Virus record (IMG/VR): IMGVR_UViG_3300042308_001511
Coordinates: 1-64,000 of that record
From: a virus
DNA: 64,000 nt
Reading direction: 5' to 3' (one strand)
The notes beneath the pieces were generated by a model. It had not been told where the DNA came from. It made no database searches and saw nothing but the letters and a program-made list of their open reading frames with translations. Below, in pieces: positions 50,870 to 60,024 of this stretch. The position numbers were made by a program, and so were the translations under genes. Position 1 is the first letter of the stretch. Every line of letters starts with the position of its first letter.

Positions 50870-51517
50870 TTATTCGACGTTCTGTGGAACATCCACTTGT
50901 GCGTCTTTGAAACGGTACGTTATGTCAGTACGCTTTCTCCTGTTTTCCGGATCGTACTCAAAGACCTTTATATGTGGATACTTTTTCAAGTATTCCGAAA
51001 TTTTACTCTCTATCTCTAAAGCACGGTTTCTATTTGAATTTGACCGCTCTAGGTTTATTGACATTATATACCTACCGAGGTTTGGTATGTCCTGAAAGAT
51101 ACGTTCCTCGAACTCTGTCTCCAACACTGGATCAGTTGGTAGGTCAAGTCCGTGTTTTGTTCCTCTTTTCCCTGATTTCACTTCGTCGAAGTTGGACTTC
51201 GAGAAATTCCTGGTTTTATCCTGCTTAATGGCTGAACCAAGCTCGTCCGCTGGATAAGGTCTTATACCAGCACGCATAAGCTTGTCTGCATCCAACTCGA
51301 TAATCTCTGATATACCAGCACCGTCGTGTGAGAAGTCTATGTTCCTCGTAACTGATATGGACTTATTCTTTCCGTGTGTTACTCTGGTTGGCTTACCACA
51401 CCTCAAAAGGTCGCTATCCAGTATGGCAACGAACCTGGTGGTCAGGTGGTATAGAGGCTGTCTTGATCCTTCGAGATAAGACTCCTCGATAAACTCTACG
51501 AATGTTTGTATTTTCAT
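50870..51517 (-). CDS. Possible ADP-ribosyltransferase-like protein with capsid-targeting-like leader
   Basis: 215 aa. Leader MKIQTFVEFIEESYLEG, with IEE. Then PLYHLTTRFVAILDSDLLRC (a YHxTs opening), ISVTRNIDFS, then IIELDADKLMRAGIRPY and TEFEERIFQDI before a strand and a basic tail. H...(S/T)R...E order of this kind occurs in ADP-ribosyltransferase-fold proteins and in many phage proteins of unknown role. I cannot confirm the active site. If right, the parallel is T4 Alt, an ADP-ribosyltransferase carried in the head. A TATATATT element ends 4 bp before the ATG; a terminator follows. Confidence 0.55.
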   Translation of the reverse strand: MKIQTFVEFIEESYLEGSRQPLYHLTTRFVAILDSDLLRCGKPTRVTHGKNKSISVTRNIDFSHDGAGISEIIELDADKLMRAGIRPYPADELGSAIKQDKTRNFSKSNFDEVKSGKRGTKHGLDLPTDPVLETEFEERIFQDIPNLGRYIMSINLERSNSNRNRALEIESKISEYLKKYPHIKVFEYDPENRRKRTDITYRFKDAQVDVPQNVE

Positions 51518-51521
51518 AAAA

Positions 51522-51532
51522 TATATATTATA
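51522..51532 (-). promoter_or_regulatory. AT-only divergent promoter region, short spacing
   Basis: ATAATATATA-type element 4 bp before the 215-aa gene; the same 23-bp AT tract lies directly before the plus-strand 66-aa gene at 51541. Confidence 0.4.
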
Positions 51533-51540
51533 TTTACTAA

Positions 51541-51741
51541 ATGGAAAAACAAATAAAATACGAGAGAGATTACGTCCAGTACCTCATAGAGAACAAAAAG
51601 TCGATTGACACCGAACTTCTCGATAAGTATTTCCTTAATGAGATTGAGTTCCAGGAACTAATCGATACGGTAGAATTAGATGATATACTTTCATTTCAAA
51701 GTTTTGTGAAATCTAAAAAGATAGATTCTTTATTGGGTTAA
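51541..51741 (+). CDS. Small hypothetical protein, 66 aa
   Basis: Acidic, helical; includes YFLNEIEFQELIDTVELDDI. No domain. It is supported by the divergent promoter region, good coding character, and a terminator after its stop. Confidence 0.65.
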   Translation: MEKQIKYERDYVQYLIENKKSIDTELLDKYFLNEIEFQELIDTVELDDILSFQSFVKSKKIDSLLG

Positions 51742-51746
51742 AAAGA

Positions 51747-51770
51747 AAAAGACAGATTTATCTGTCTTTT
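51747..51770. terminator. Bidirectional terminator
   Basis: AAAAGACAGA / TCTGTCTTTT with a TTTA loop, between the convergent 66-aa and nrdA genes. Confidence 0.8.
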
Positions 51771-51805
51771 CTTATTTATGTTATGTCCCTCAACCTACAC
51801 AGGTT

Positions 51806-54352
51806 TCAGGCACCACACGCCTCGCAATCGGACGGATTATCAAGTGAACACGAGATTTCGGCCATTTGTTCATCAACCGTTTTAGTCTCCTGAACCGTGA
51901 ACTTAACTGCATCGGATGCTGATTTGTTTCTAAGATAGTAGATACCAGTTTTTAGTGTATATCTCTTATCTCTGTAACACTTAGGATTTCCTTCCTCATC
52001 ATAAATGACTTGGATGTTATCACCCTGTGGGATAATTGCTTTACCATCCTCACCAATCATAAGATTTCTTCTTCCCCATCCATAAAAGTGCATAGCAGTA
52101 AGTTTAGCGAAGTTTGGTGAATCCATAAATATGTTCATCGATTGTGTCTGATCAATGAATGCACCTCTTTCTGCCGCCATCTCAATCACATCTCTCTGTT
52201 TGATTTCGTAAACAGTTTTGAAAATTTCTTTTAGATTCGTTGGTATTTCAGGAATATTCTGAACAGATCCGTTCTCTGTAATGATTTTCTTTCTTAGTGT
52301 CTCGTTCCATATTCCTAATTTCACAAGTTCTTTCACAAGGTATTTATTTACTAATATGAAAGTTCCAGAAAGAACACTTCTTGTATACATATTTGATGTC
52401 TGTGCTTCACAAGATGCTTCGTTTCCTAAGATAGATGCAGTGGATGCAGTTGGCATAATACATGTCGTAAGAGAGTTTCTAACACCATATTTCTTAACTT
52501 CTTCTCTTAGTTTTTCCCAATCCCATCTTTTACCTGGTTTTGTTCCCCAAAGGTCAAATTGAAACTTACCTTGTGAAATTGGAGATCCTTCGTAAGATGC
52601 ATAAGTTCCCTGAGTCTTAGCTAAATCACAAGAAGCTTTTATAGAAGCATAATAGATAGTTTCGAATATCTCTTTATTCAATTGTTTAGCATCATCTGAC
52701 TCATATGAAATACCCAAAGTGAAGAATACATCTGCAAGACCTTGTACTCCAAGTCCAACTGGTCTGTGACAAAGGTTTGAGAACTTAGCGGCCGGAGATG
52801 GATAATAGTTGACATCAATAACATTGTTCAAATTTACAATTGCATCGTAAGCAATATCATAAAGTTTGTTGAAATTGTAAGTTTTGTTTTTATTGATAAA
52901 CTTAGGTAGAGCAATTGATGCAAGGTTACAAACCGCAGTCTCATTCACTTCATTTTGTCCCCAGAACTCACCAAGATTCAAAGACTCTAATTTTGCTTTA
53001 TCCTTCAATATCTCTTTACCAAATTCAGTAACGCCTGTACATTCTACAATTTCAGCGCACAAATTAGACGATTTGATGTTTCCAATATTTGATTGGTTTG
53101 ACTTCTCATTGATAGCATCTTTATAAAGTAAATAAGGTGTACCTGTCTCAATTTGTGATTCGAGTATTTTGTTCCACACTTCTCTGGCTTTTACAACTTT
53201 TTTGTATTTACCTTCGGACTCATATTTGATGTATAGTTCAGCGAACTTTTCACCATAAGTATCATTTAGACCCGGACACTCATGTGGACACATTAGTGAC
53301 CAATCTGTATCAAGTTCTACTCTTTCCATAAAAAGGTCATTCATCCACATCGCTAAAAATAAATCCCTAGCTCTCAATTCCTCTTTACCTTGGTTCTTTC
53401 TAAGATCTAAGAAGTCCATTATGTCAGCATGCCATGGTTCCATATAGATTGCCATAGAACCTTTTCTTTTGCCACCACCTTGATCCACCGCACGTGCAGT
53501 CTCATTGTAGATTTTCAAGAAAGGAACAATACCGTTAGAAGTTCCATTTGTTCCAGCGATGTAAGTACCTGTTGCTCTAACTTTATTGAAAGCAATTCCA
53601 ATACCACCTGCATTCTTAGAAATAAGAGCAGCTTCTTTAAGAGTATCAAAGATACCTTCAATAGAATCACCTTGTGTATCGAGAAGGAAACAAGATGATA
53701 ACTGAGGTCTAGGTGTACCTGAGTTGAATAATGTTGGTGTTGCATGAGTGTAGTAACCCTCTGACAATTCGTTATAAGTCTTTACAACCTTTTCCATATT
53801 CTCACCCCAAATTTGAAGTGCGGTTCTCATATACATATATTGTGGTCTTTCTGCAACTCTTCCGTTTATTTTAAGAAGATAAGATTTTTCCAAAGTTTTG
53901 TATCCAAAGAAGTCAAAGTTATGGTCTCTTGAATGTACAATTGCAGAATCTAATTCATCTGCGTGTGTCTTAACTAAGTTTCTGAAATTGAGTGAAACTA
54001 TTGGAGAGTGTTTACCTGTTCTTGGGTCTACATATTTGTAGAGGTCATCAACTGTTTCTGAGAAACTTTTTTTGGTTTCTTTGTGCAATGCTGTTATCGC
54101 TAACCTTGCAGCAAGTACTGAATAGTCTGGATGTTTTGTAGCCAACGATGCTGCAGTTTCCATCGCAAGTTCATCGAGTATAGACGTTCTGATGTCTGGT
54201 GTTATACCCTCGATTACCTTTTGTGCTATTTCGAATGGAACGATCCACTTTTGGTCCAGACCATAAGTCTGTTGTGTGATTCGATCCACGATTTTGTTGA
54301 AGTTTACGGCTTCTTTTTTACCGTTTCTCTTCGTTACTTTTATCATGCTCAT
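51806..54352 (-). CDS. nrdA: Ribonucleoside-diphosphate reductase, class I large subunit
   Basis: Reduces NDPs to dNDPs. 848 aa. N-terminal ATP-cone (MIKVTKRNGKKEAVNFNKIV), then TPTLFNSGTPRPQLSSCFLL with the first active-site Cys, AGGIGIAFNKVRATGTYI, NLCAEIVE (radical and substrate Cys region), PTASTASILGNEASC, and a C-terminal CEACGA whose CxxC accepts electrons from thioredoxin. All signatures look intact, and the ATP-cone implies dATP feedback. No nrdB is present in the window; it must be elsewhere or come from the host. The phage thioredoxin at 17368 is a likely reductant. CTAATATATA element 20 bp upstream. Confidence 0.95.
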   Translation of the reverse strand: MSMIKVTKRNGKKEAVNFNKIVDRITQQTYGLDQKWIVPFEIAQKVIEGITPDIRTSILDELAMETAASLATKHPDYSVLAARLAITALHKETKKSFSETVDDLYKYVDPRTGKHSPIVSLNFRNLVKTHADELDSAIVHSRDHNFDFFGYKTLEKSYLLKINGRVAERPQYMYMRTALQIWGENMEKVVKTYNELSEGYYTHATPTLFNSGTPRPQLSSCFLLDTQGDSIEGIFDTLKEAALISKNAGGIGIAFNKVRATGTYIAGTNGTSNGIVPFLKIYNETARAVDQGGGKRKGSMAIYMEPWHADIMDFLDLRKNQGKEELRARDLFLAMWMNDLFMERVELDTDWSLMCPHECPGLNDTYGEKFAELYIKYESEGKYKKVVKAREVWNKILESQIETGTPYLLYKDAINEKSNQSNIGNIKSSNLCAEIVECTGVTEFGKEILKDKAKLESLNLGEFWGQNEVNETAVCNLASIALPKFINKNKTYNFNKLYDIAYDAIVNLNNVIDVNYYPSPAAKFSNLCHRPVGLGVQGLADVFFTLGISYESDDAKQLNKEIFETIYYASIKASCDLAKTQGTYASYEGSPISQGKFQFDLWGTKPGKRWDWEKLREEVKKYGVRNSLTTCIMPTASTASILGNEASCEAQTSNMYTRSVLSGTFILVNKYLVKELVKLGIWNETLRKKIITENGSVQNIPEIPTNLKEIFKTVYEIKQRDVIEMAAERGAFIDQTQSMNIFMDSPNFAKLTAMHFYGWGRRNLMIGEDGKAIIPQGDNIQVIYDEEGNPKCYRDKRYTLKTGIYYLRNKSASDAVKFTVQETKTVDEQMAEISCSLDNPSDCEACGA

Positions 54353-54372
54353 ACTCTAATTTTTTTGTTGTT

Positions 54373-54383
54373 TATATATTAGG
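54373..54383 (-). promoter_or_regulatory. Phage promoter-like element CCTAATATATA
   Basis: 20 bp before nrdA; core TAATATATA as elsewhere. Confidence 0.5.
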
Positions 54384-54442
54384 CCGTTTTTTGGATTAAA
54401 ATATATTCAGTTGAAAATTTGTGATTTTTTACAGTTCTATGT

Positions 54443-55348
54443 TTATAAAAAATCGATGTTGTTAAGTTTATTCAGGTTATGTTTGAACTTTGTGTTATTT
54501 AGAATTTTGGTTATCTCACTTATGTGTATGAAGTATATTCTCTCGTAAGAATCAACTTTAAACTCACTGGTCTCATAATATGTTTCCAATACAACACCCG
54601 TTATTGAAACACAGTGACCCCAACCATCATCCTGTATGAATTCAATTTCGGTTCCTTCATAAATATTTCTATTCATAACTTCATTTGAGTTCTGGTTTTT
54701 ACCGATGTGTTCTTGTAGTTCATTTATTATCATATTTCTCCATTTGTTGTCTAAAAGTTTAAACATATTGAACAAATTATCTGAGAAATATACAGCAAGC
54801 TCATTGAATAATTCTACGTTTGTAAAACTTTCTTCTTCTAATTGAACTTTTAGAAGATTGTAATATGTGTTAAAGTCTGCTCTGGATGGTTTGCGTCTGT
54901 TATTCATAAAGTTTAGTTCTGTTTGTTCACAGAGTATTGTATAAACTTTTTCCTTAACTAACTTTGATCTAACATAGCTCTCATTATCTATTGATTCGAA
55001 GTAGTAATTTGATGATTTATCAACTTCTATAGACTCTTTATGATAGTATGCGAATCCGTCTAATTCGTCTTCATCCATAGGAGTTTCCTTCTTACCTTTA
55101 AATATTGAGTCATATTTAAGTGAGTGCTTACCCTCCATTTTGTGTTTTGATAAGACTATACTTTCATCATCTTCTGTAGGTGATTTTTCTTCGTCTTCAT
55201 CGAGATTCAAATCTTCGTCATCAATCTCTATCATTATGTCGAGGTTATCGTCATCATCTAAGATTTCGTCATCGTCTTCCTGTACGTCATCGTTGTTTTC
55301 TGGCAATTCTTCGTATAATTCTTCATCATCATTAACCCGTTTATTCAT
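54443..55348 (-). CDS. Hypothetical protein with acidic N-terminus
   Basis: 301 aa. Residues 5-65 are almost only Asp/Glu (DDDEILDDDDNLDIMIEIDD), typical of a DNA-mimic or disordered acidic tail. The remainder is a helical domain followed by a small beta segment near the end (DDGWGHCVSITGVVLETYYE). No named family. It lies between nrdA and the replicative helicase and starts 45 bp after the helicase stop, so it may be a replication accessory factor; that rests on context only. Confidence 0.65.
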   Translation of the reverse strand: MNKRVNDDEELYEELPENNDDVQEDDDEILDDDDNLDIMIEIDDEDLNLDEDEEKSPTEDDESIVLSKHKMEGKHSLKYDSIFKGKKETPMDEDELDGFAYYHKESIEVDKSSNYYFESIDNESYVRSKLVKEKVYTILCEQTELNFMNNRRKPSRADFNTYYNLLKVQLEEESFTNVELFNELAVYFSDNLFNMFKLLDNKWRNMIINELQEHIGKNQNSNEVMNRNIYEGTEIEFIQDDGWGHCVSITGVVLETYYETSEFKVDSYERIYFIHISEITKILNNTKFKHNLNKLNNIDFL

Positions 55349-55393
55349 AGAATTTTTATATTTTTTATTATATTTGTTATTTTTGATTTGGTT

Positions 55394-56725
55394 TTATTGA
55401 TCCAAAAATTGATCGTTCTCTAATGTTAGATAAGTTGGATTTAAGTTCAATTTTATCTGAGCTCTCGAGAAATCACCATCCCTCTGTTTTAATAGTTTGA
55501 ACCTGTAGATATTCTGTCTTTTCATCTCCTCTGTTCTTATTATAGCAAAAAAGGTATCTGCCGTTTCTGCAATCGCCTTAGATTCTGGAACAGATTCAAG
55601 TGTTATATCTGCTGAGTTCCAAGCATCTTTGGCAACTTGTACTCCGGTGATGACTGGTGCTCCCCATTTGGCACCTATCGCTCTTAGACCCTCTGCAAGT
55701 GATTTTCCTTTGGTATATAGGTTATCTGCAATTGCACCCTTTGTTGCGGCAATAAGTGTGATGTAATCCACCACAATCATGTCTATTTTTATACCTCTCT
55801 TCTCCTTTAACTTCTGTATATAATTATCAAAGTCAGAAACTGTTGCAGTTCCTGCTGCCCAGAACTTAGTTATAATTTTTCCGACTTTCTTATCAAAGAG
55901 ATCACCACCAGATTGACTACTAAGTGATGAAATCCTTTTCTTTATCATTTCTGTGTCCTTTGAGAGTGTATCGTAGTCATTGATTGGTATCTGAAGTCTC
56001 ATAGCACCCAGCCTCTTCATAACCTTTCTCTCACTCATCTCAAGTGTTATGTAAAGAACGTTATGACCCATATTAGCAGATTTCACAGCAAAGTTCTGCA
56101 TCCATAAACTCTTACCTCCATTAGTTTGAGCCATAATTACGTTTAGTGTGGCAATATCCCATCCACCACCGAGCATATGATCTATTGTTTCAAATCCACA
56201 CTTAACTTTAAATTTTGCAGAATCTTGAACGTGATTTTCTGGTTCGTCAAAGTCAGAACCGAGATCATCTTCGTCAACGAAATTTGTAGAAGACATCTCA
56301 TCTACGATGTTTTTTATACGGTTAGCTGCCTCTATTGCTTTTTCGAAATCTGATATATTGTCGAGACCTCTTGTCTCATCTATGATATCAACGGTTCCGT
56401 TCTTTAACCTATTGGAAAGTAACCACCCATTGAACTTTGGTTCTATAAAGTTTTTTTCATCATATTCTCTCAAATCCACCTGTAAGATTGACTTTAGTAT
56501 TTCTTTAGTGATGATACCTTCTTTGTCATCTATATTGACCATATCGAGTATTTGTCTTGGTGTAGGAACCGCTATATCTGATCCGGATATCATATATTTC
56601 CTTATAACACCATAAACAAATTGTATTTCGGAATTTCTGAAAAAATGTGGTTGTACAAGTTCAAAATATTTCTTATTTTTGAGTATGTAATTGAAGTAAA
56701 CCTTCTCTAATTGTGGGGTAGTCAT
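55394..56725 (-). CDS. Replicative DNA helicase, DnaB/T4 gp41 type
   Basis: 443 aa. N-terminal helical domain (about 1-140), a linker, then the RecA-fold motor: CGFETIDHMLGGGWDIATLN, Walker A AQTNGGKS (about 199-206), NVLYITLEMSERKVMKRLGA, Walker B KIDMIVVDYITLI, the VITGVQV strand (SQ in relatives; here GVQ), and the arginine-finger region RFKLLKQRDGD. The C-terminal size and the WDIATLNVIMA strand are closer to T4 gp41 than to DnaB. It unwinds DNA 5' to 3' at the fork as a hexamer. No primase gene is recognised nearby. Confidence 0.92.
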   Translation of the reverse strand: MTTPQLEKVYFNYILKNKKYFELVQPHFFRNSEIQFVYGVIRKYMISGSDIAVPTPRQILDMVNIDDKEGIITKEILKSILQVDLREYDEKNFIEPKFNGWLLSNRLKNGTVDIIDETRGLDNISDFEKAIEAANRIKNIVDEMSSTNFVDEDDLGSDFDEPENHVQDSAKFKVKCGFETIDHMLGGGWDIATLNVIMAQTNGGKSLWMQNFAVKSANMGHNVLYITLEMSERKVMKRLGAMRLQIPINDYDTLSKDTEMIKKRISSLSSQSGGDLFDKKVGKIITKFWAAGTATVSDFDNYIQKLKEKRGIKIDMIVVDYITLIAATKGAIADNLYTKGKSLAEGLRAIGAKWGAPVITGVQVAKDAWNSADITLESVPESKAIAETADTFFAIIRTEEMKRQNIYRFKLLKQRDGDFSRAQIKLNLNPTYLTLENDQFLDQ

Positions 56726-56805
56726 AAATTAAATGTCTTTATAAGATATTATATGACACCGATACTCTTGGTTTGCAACCAAAAGTCTATTTTTAGTACC
56801 GATAT

Positions 56806-57702
56806 TTATTGTTCCTTTATAAGGTCGTGACCATCACCGTCAATATCACCAACTTTTTTTATAAGTGGTACCTCTATATCTTCGACTTCTTTTTTTAGTC
56901 TTTCTCTATCCTTATTAGAAATTTTGAGTACATCTTTTAGTTTGTTCATAAAGAAACCGATACCGTGTTTGGCCATCAATGCGGTTATACCGGCGGAGAA
57001 CATAGCCAGATTCATAAGGAATGTTTCTAAGTCCATATTGTAAATACCGATAATTGCATTTATACCATTCATTACCGGGACTAACATAGCCGTATATGAA
57101 ATCATATCTATGAATCCGGTCCTTAGTGCTGCATTTCCACGCATAAAAAATTCTAATGTATCCATCAGACCTATCTTTTTGATTCCCTTTATGAGTATAA
57201 AGAAAATCTTTTTAGTTGCCTTTAAACACTCTACGACTTTTGACAAAACCGAACTATCTGATCCGTTTTTACTTCCGGTATTTGCGTTAGGGAATCCGGC
57301 GAGTTGTAGTTCAGAAAGTATTAACTTAACTTCAGCAAGCATCTGTTTTCTGTGTCCATCTTCGTTACTTTTAGAGTGTTTCTTTTCTTCGAGAACTATT
57401 AAGTAAACAGCTGCTATTGTTAGAAGTACAACCGTACGTGTATCCATTGCTGGTGCGGTCTTCGATATTAGATTATCTACTATAGGATAAAGTGCACCAA
57501 TTCCTGCACCAAAAGTTCCTATAAGGTTGAAATTAAGTTTAATATCTCCTTTTACTCCGGATTTGAACTTATCAATCTCCTCAGTTTGTATCTTTTTATA
57601 TTCTTCTTTGTTAACCGACTCATTTATAGCGGTGTCCATATTTTTGAAGAAGTCCAGAGCCATTTCTCGACCCAGGTTGTATTCGTCGAATTTTCCAATC
57701 AT
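56806..57702 (-). CDS. Hypothetical membrane protein
   Basis: 298 aa. Hydrophobic segments near 58-80 (LIGTFGAGIGALYPIVDNLI), 90-108 (VVLLTIAAVYLIVL), 198-218 (YTAMLVPVMNGINAIIGIYN) and 225-245 (FLMNLAMFSAGITALMAKHG), separated by charged stretches; four probable membrane helices. Acidic N-terminus and a basic, then acidic C-terminus (DIDGDGHDLIKEQ, an EF-hand-like run). No lysis family (holin) matches with confidence; the length is long for a holin. A TAATATATA element lies 4 bp before the ATG. Confidence 0.65.
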   Translation of the reverse strand: MIGKFDEYNLGREMALDFFKNMDTAINESVNKEEYKKIQTEEIDKFKSGVKGDIKLNFNLIGTFGAGIGALYPIVDNLISKTAPAMDTRTVVLLTIAAVYLIVLEEKKHSKSNEDGHRKQMLAEVKLILSELQLAGFPNANTGSKNGSDSSVLSKVVECLKATKKIFFILIKGIKKIGLMDTLEFFMRGNAALRTGFIDMISYTAMLVPVMNGINAIIGIYNMDLETFLMNLAMFSAGITALMAKHGIGFFMNKLKDVLKISNKDRERLKKEVEDIEVPLIKKVGDIDGDGHDLIKEQ

Positions 57703-57706
57703 ACTT

Positions 57707-57717
57707 TATATATTATT
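57707..57717 (-). promoter_or_regulatory. Phage promoter-like element, short spacing
   Basis: AATAATATATA on the minus strand, 4 bp before the membrane-protein ATG. Confidence 0.45.
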
Positions 57718-57777
57718 GTAAGAATTTCGCTTTTTGGTATTAGAAAAGAAATATATACTAAAAAATAAATCTAAAAG

Positions 57778-58323
57778 ATGAAATTAAAAAACATAAAGGC
57801 TTTCGAAGAATTTTTCTACTTTGATCAAGAAGAAGAAAGAGCTTCAAACGAAAGACCAGAAACGGATAGTTGTCCGGATTGTGGAGACGACGTTGCAACA
57901 TGTGATTGTGTAGATTACGATGACGAATTGAGAGATTACGTAAAACCATCAAATCGTGAAGAGGAAATCTATGGTGACGATGATGATTATGATAAAAATT
58001 TCGAGTTAGCACCAGTAGGTGAAGAAGACTCTGAGTATGATGAGGAAGAAGAAGAGGAAGAAGACGATACTAATAAACCATGGGGTGATGAAGGTATCAG
58101 ACTCGAAAGATTCTCAACATTCAACGAAAAGAAGAAAGCTCCTAAGAAGGATGACGAAAAAACTCCTAAAAAACCAGACTTCAAAGACTTCGACAAAGAC
58201 GGAGACACAGAAGAGCCTATGACTAAAGCACTCAAAGACAAAGGTAGTAAGAAGTTTGAAAAACCTAAGAAAGGTGAAATTCCTGCGGCACTAGCAGCAT
58301 ACCAGAAAAAGAAAAAGAAATAA
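57778..58323 (+). CDS. Acidic protein with capsid-targeting-like leader and Cys cluster
   Basis: 181 aa beginning MKLKNIKAFEEFFYFDQEEE (FEE). CPDCGDDVATCDC at about residues 39-51 may bind one metal ion. Next comes an acidic run (EEDSEYDEEEEEEEDD) and then a Lys-rich C-terminus (KKAPKKDDEKTPKKPDFKDF, ending KKKKK). Opposite charges in two halves would suit an internal head protein that packs with DNA, but this is inference. Terminator follows. Confidence 0.65.
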   Translation: MKLKNIKAFEEFFYFDQEEERASNERPETDSCPDCGDDVATCDCVDYDDELRDYVKPSNREEEIYGDDDDYDKNFELAPVGEEDSEYDEEEEEEEDDTNKPWGDEGIRLERFSTFNEKKKAPKKDDEKTPKKPDFKDFDKDGDTEEPMTKALKDKGSKKFEKPKKGEIPAALAAYQKKKKK

Positions 58324-58325
58324 AT

Positions 58326-58353
58326 AAAAGCCCACTCGATTGAGTGGGCTTTT
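58326..58353. terminator. Bidirectional terminator
   Basis: AAAAGCCCACTC / GAGTGGGCTTTT with a 4-nt loop, between convergent genes. Confidence 0.85.
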
Positions 58354-58356
58354 TAT

Positions 58357-60024
58357 TTATGCCTCAAATTTCACGTTGATCTTTTTTATCGCTAGCTGGA
58401 ACCATTCCGGAAGAAAGTGCGAACTATGTCTCATAACATCACCAAATCCACCATCTATTATTATCGTGTCTGCGTAATCTATATCAGACCTTACGGCACG
58501 ACCAGTCATTTGTATCAATCCACAGACGGTTTTCCATGAGTACCAGTCAGAGTTTGTGTGTTGTCGCATCTTATTTTTTTGTGACGCAAGTGATGGATAT
58601 GGTACTTTGGCAATCACCTGAAAACGTGCTTTGTCGTTGTCGAAACTAACACCAGTATCCATAGATGGTGAAACTATCACCGTTGCATCCTCTGTCTCAC
58701 AATGTTCTCTTAGAACTTCATCTTTGTTGCTAGAGTCGTGGAATCTAAGTCTTTTGTCTTTAACCGACTTCTGAATCCATCCGGATAGTTCGAAAGAGTT
58801 TGTATGTATTATTCCTTTTTTATTTTTGTACTTATCGAGAAGTTTGCTTATATAAGGAATGTAATTTTTGAATGTCTCATCTTTACTTTTGTAAGACATC
58901 TTTCCTAAGGGCATATAATAGATTGGTCTATTTCTTAATGGGAAAGGAGATTCTATGGAGTAGAATGCTGCCAAATCTGCATCAAGTCCGTTGAGTTGAC
59001 AAAATAAGTTTTTATCAAGTATAGTTCCGGACATAAGAAAAACCATATCATAGTTACTAAAAACATATTTGTCTAAATAATCACTTGCCCATATAGGTTC
59101 AAGTGAAAGTTCTTTCTGACGTGTTTTTTCGTTCCAGTTACTTTCGAGTACCCAGTTGTCTGGATTCTCTTTGTATTCTTTCAAAAATACATCTATTTTA
59201 ACTTGTAACTGTTTTAAGTCTGTAATAAGGTTCATCAGTTTTACATCAGAGTTCTTTTTACCGAGTACTTTGTCTATCTTTAGGTCCCTTTTGTCAGTTT
59301 TTTCACTTCTTCCTGCAGTGACTAAACCTTTCTCCATACCTTCTAATGAGTCTAATATATCACCATTCAACTCCTTTAGAAATTCTACATAAGTTGATAT
59401 ACTTGAAACTGACTTCAACTTCTTCATAAGTCCGTATTCGTTACCCAATTTATATCTCTTTAGTGTTGTTTCTGTTATCTTTATTGATATAAAGTTAGAC
59501 ATTACATCATCAAATTCGTGTGCTTCGTCAACTATAAGAACCCTAGACCCTCTACTTTCTAATAATTTGGGACTATATATGGCGTAGAGTATGTATAGGT
59601 AAAAGTTTGTCAGAGATACTGTTCCTGACATATAACCTTCTCTTGCACTAGCGTATGGACATTCCTCACACCTTGTTTTGTTCAATCGGTTGAACTCGGC
59701 ACCCTGTGCACATGAACACGAATAAGCTTCACACTCATAGTTCTCCTTTCCCTTCAAATCACATATGGATGTATATGTCTCAGAGTATTGATCCTGTAGT
59801 ATCTTACTATTTGTTATCACATCTACCCTCGCCATACGAGAAACATTCTTTCGGTACCAGTCTGCAATCATAAGTGCTAGGTGGCTTTTGCCCACTCCGA
59901 CGGGGAGGTTCAAAAGGAAGAATTTAGTGGTTGGATTTTTCTTCCATTGTGAGTCAACAAACTCGAGAGCTTCTCTTTGAGCTTTTCTCGGTTTATATAT
60001 CCCTAGGTCTTTTTTGAGTGACAT
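58357..60024 (-). CDS. DinG/XPD-like superfamily 2 helicase with FeS-type Cys cluster
   Basis: 555 aa. Walker A LPVGVGKSH (about 40-48), DEAH box LIVDEAHEF near 165, late motifs VIVSPSMDTGVSFDND and IQMTGRAVRSDID (motif VI). Between Walker A and DEAH come closely spaced cysteines (YECEAYSCSC, then RCEECPYAS); four of them probably hold a 4Fe-4S cluster as in XPD and DinG, which unwind 5' to 3' and act on R-loops, bubbles and damaged DNA. T4 has Dda and UvsW instead, so this helicase is a different choice. The divergent front is shared with the 59-aa plus-strand gene. Confidence 0.88.
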   Translation of the reverse strand: MSLKKDLGIYKPRKAQREALEFVDSQWKKNPTTKFFLLNLPVGVGKSHLALMIADWYRKNVSRMARVDVITNSKILQDQYSETYTSICDLKGKENYECEAYSCSCAQGAEFNRLNKTRCEECPYASAREGYMSGTVSLTNFYLYILYAIYSPKLLESRGSRVLIVDEAHEFDDVMSNFISIKITETTLKRYKLGNEYGLMKKLKSVSSISTYVEFLKELNGDILDSLEGMEKGLVTAGRSEKTDKRDLKIDKVLGKKNSDVKLMNLITDLKQLQVKIDVFLKEYKENPDNWVLESNWNEKTRQKELSLEPIWASDYLDKYVFSNYDMVFLMSGTILDKNLFCQLNGLDADLAAFYSIESPFPLRNRPIYYMPLGKMSYKSKDETFKNYIPYISKLLDKYKNKKGIIHTNSFELSGWIQKSVKDKRLRFHDSSNKDEVLREHCETEDATVIVSPSMDTGVSFDNDKARFQVIAKVPYPSLASQKNKMRQHTNSDWYSWKTVCGLIQMTGRAVRSDIDYADTIIIDGGFGDVMRHSSHFLPEWFQLAIKKINVKFEA

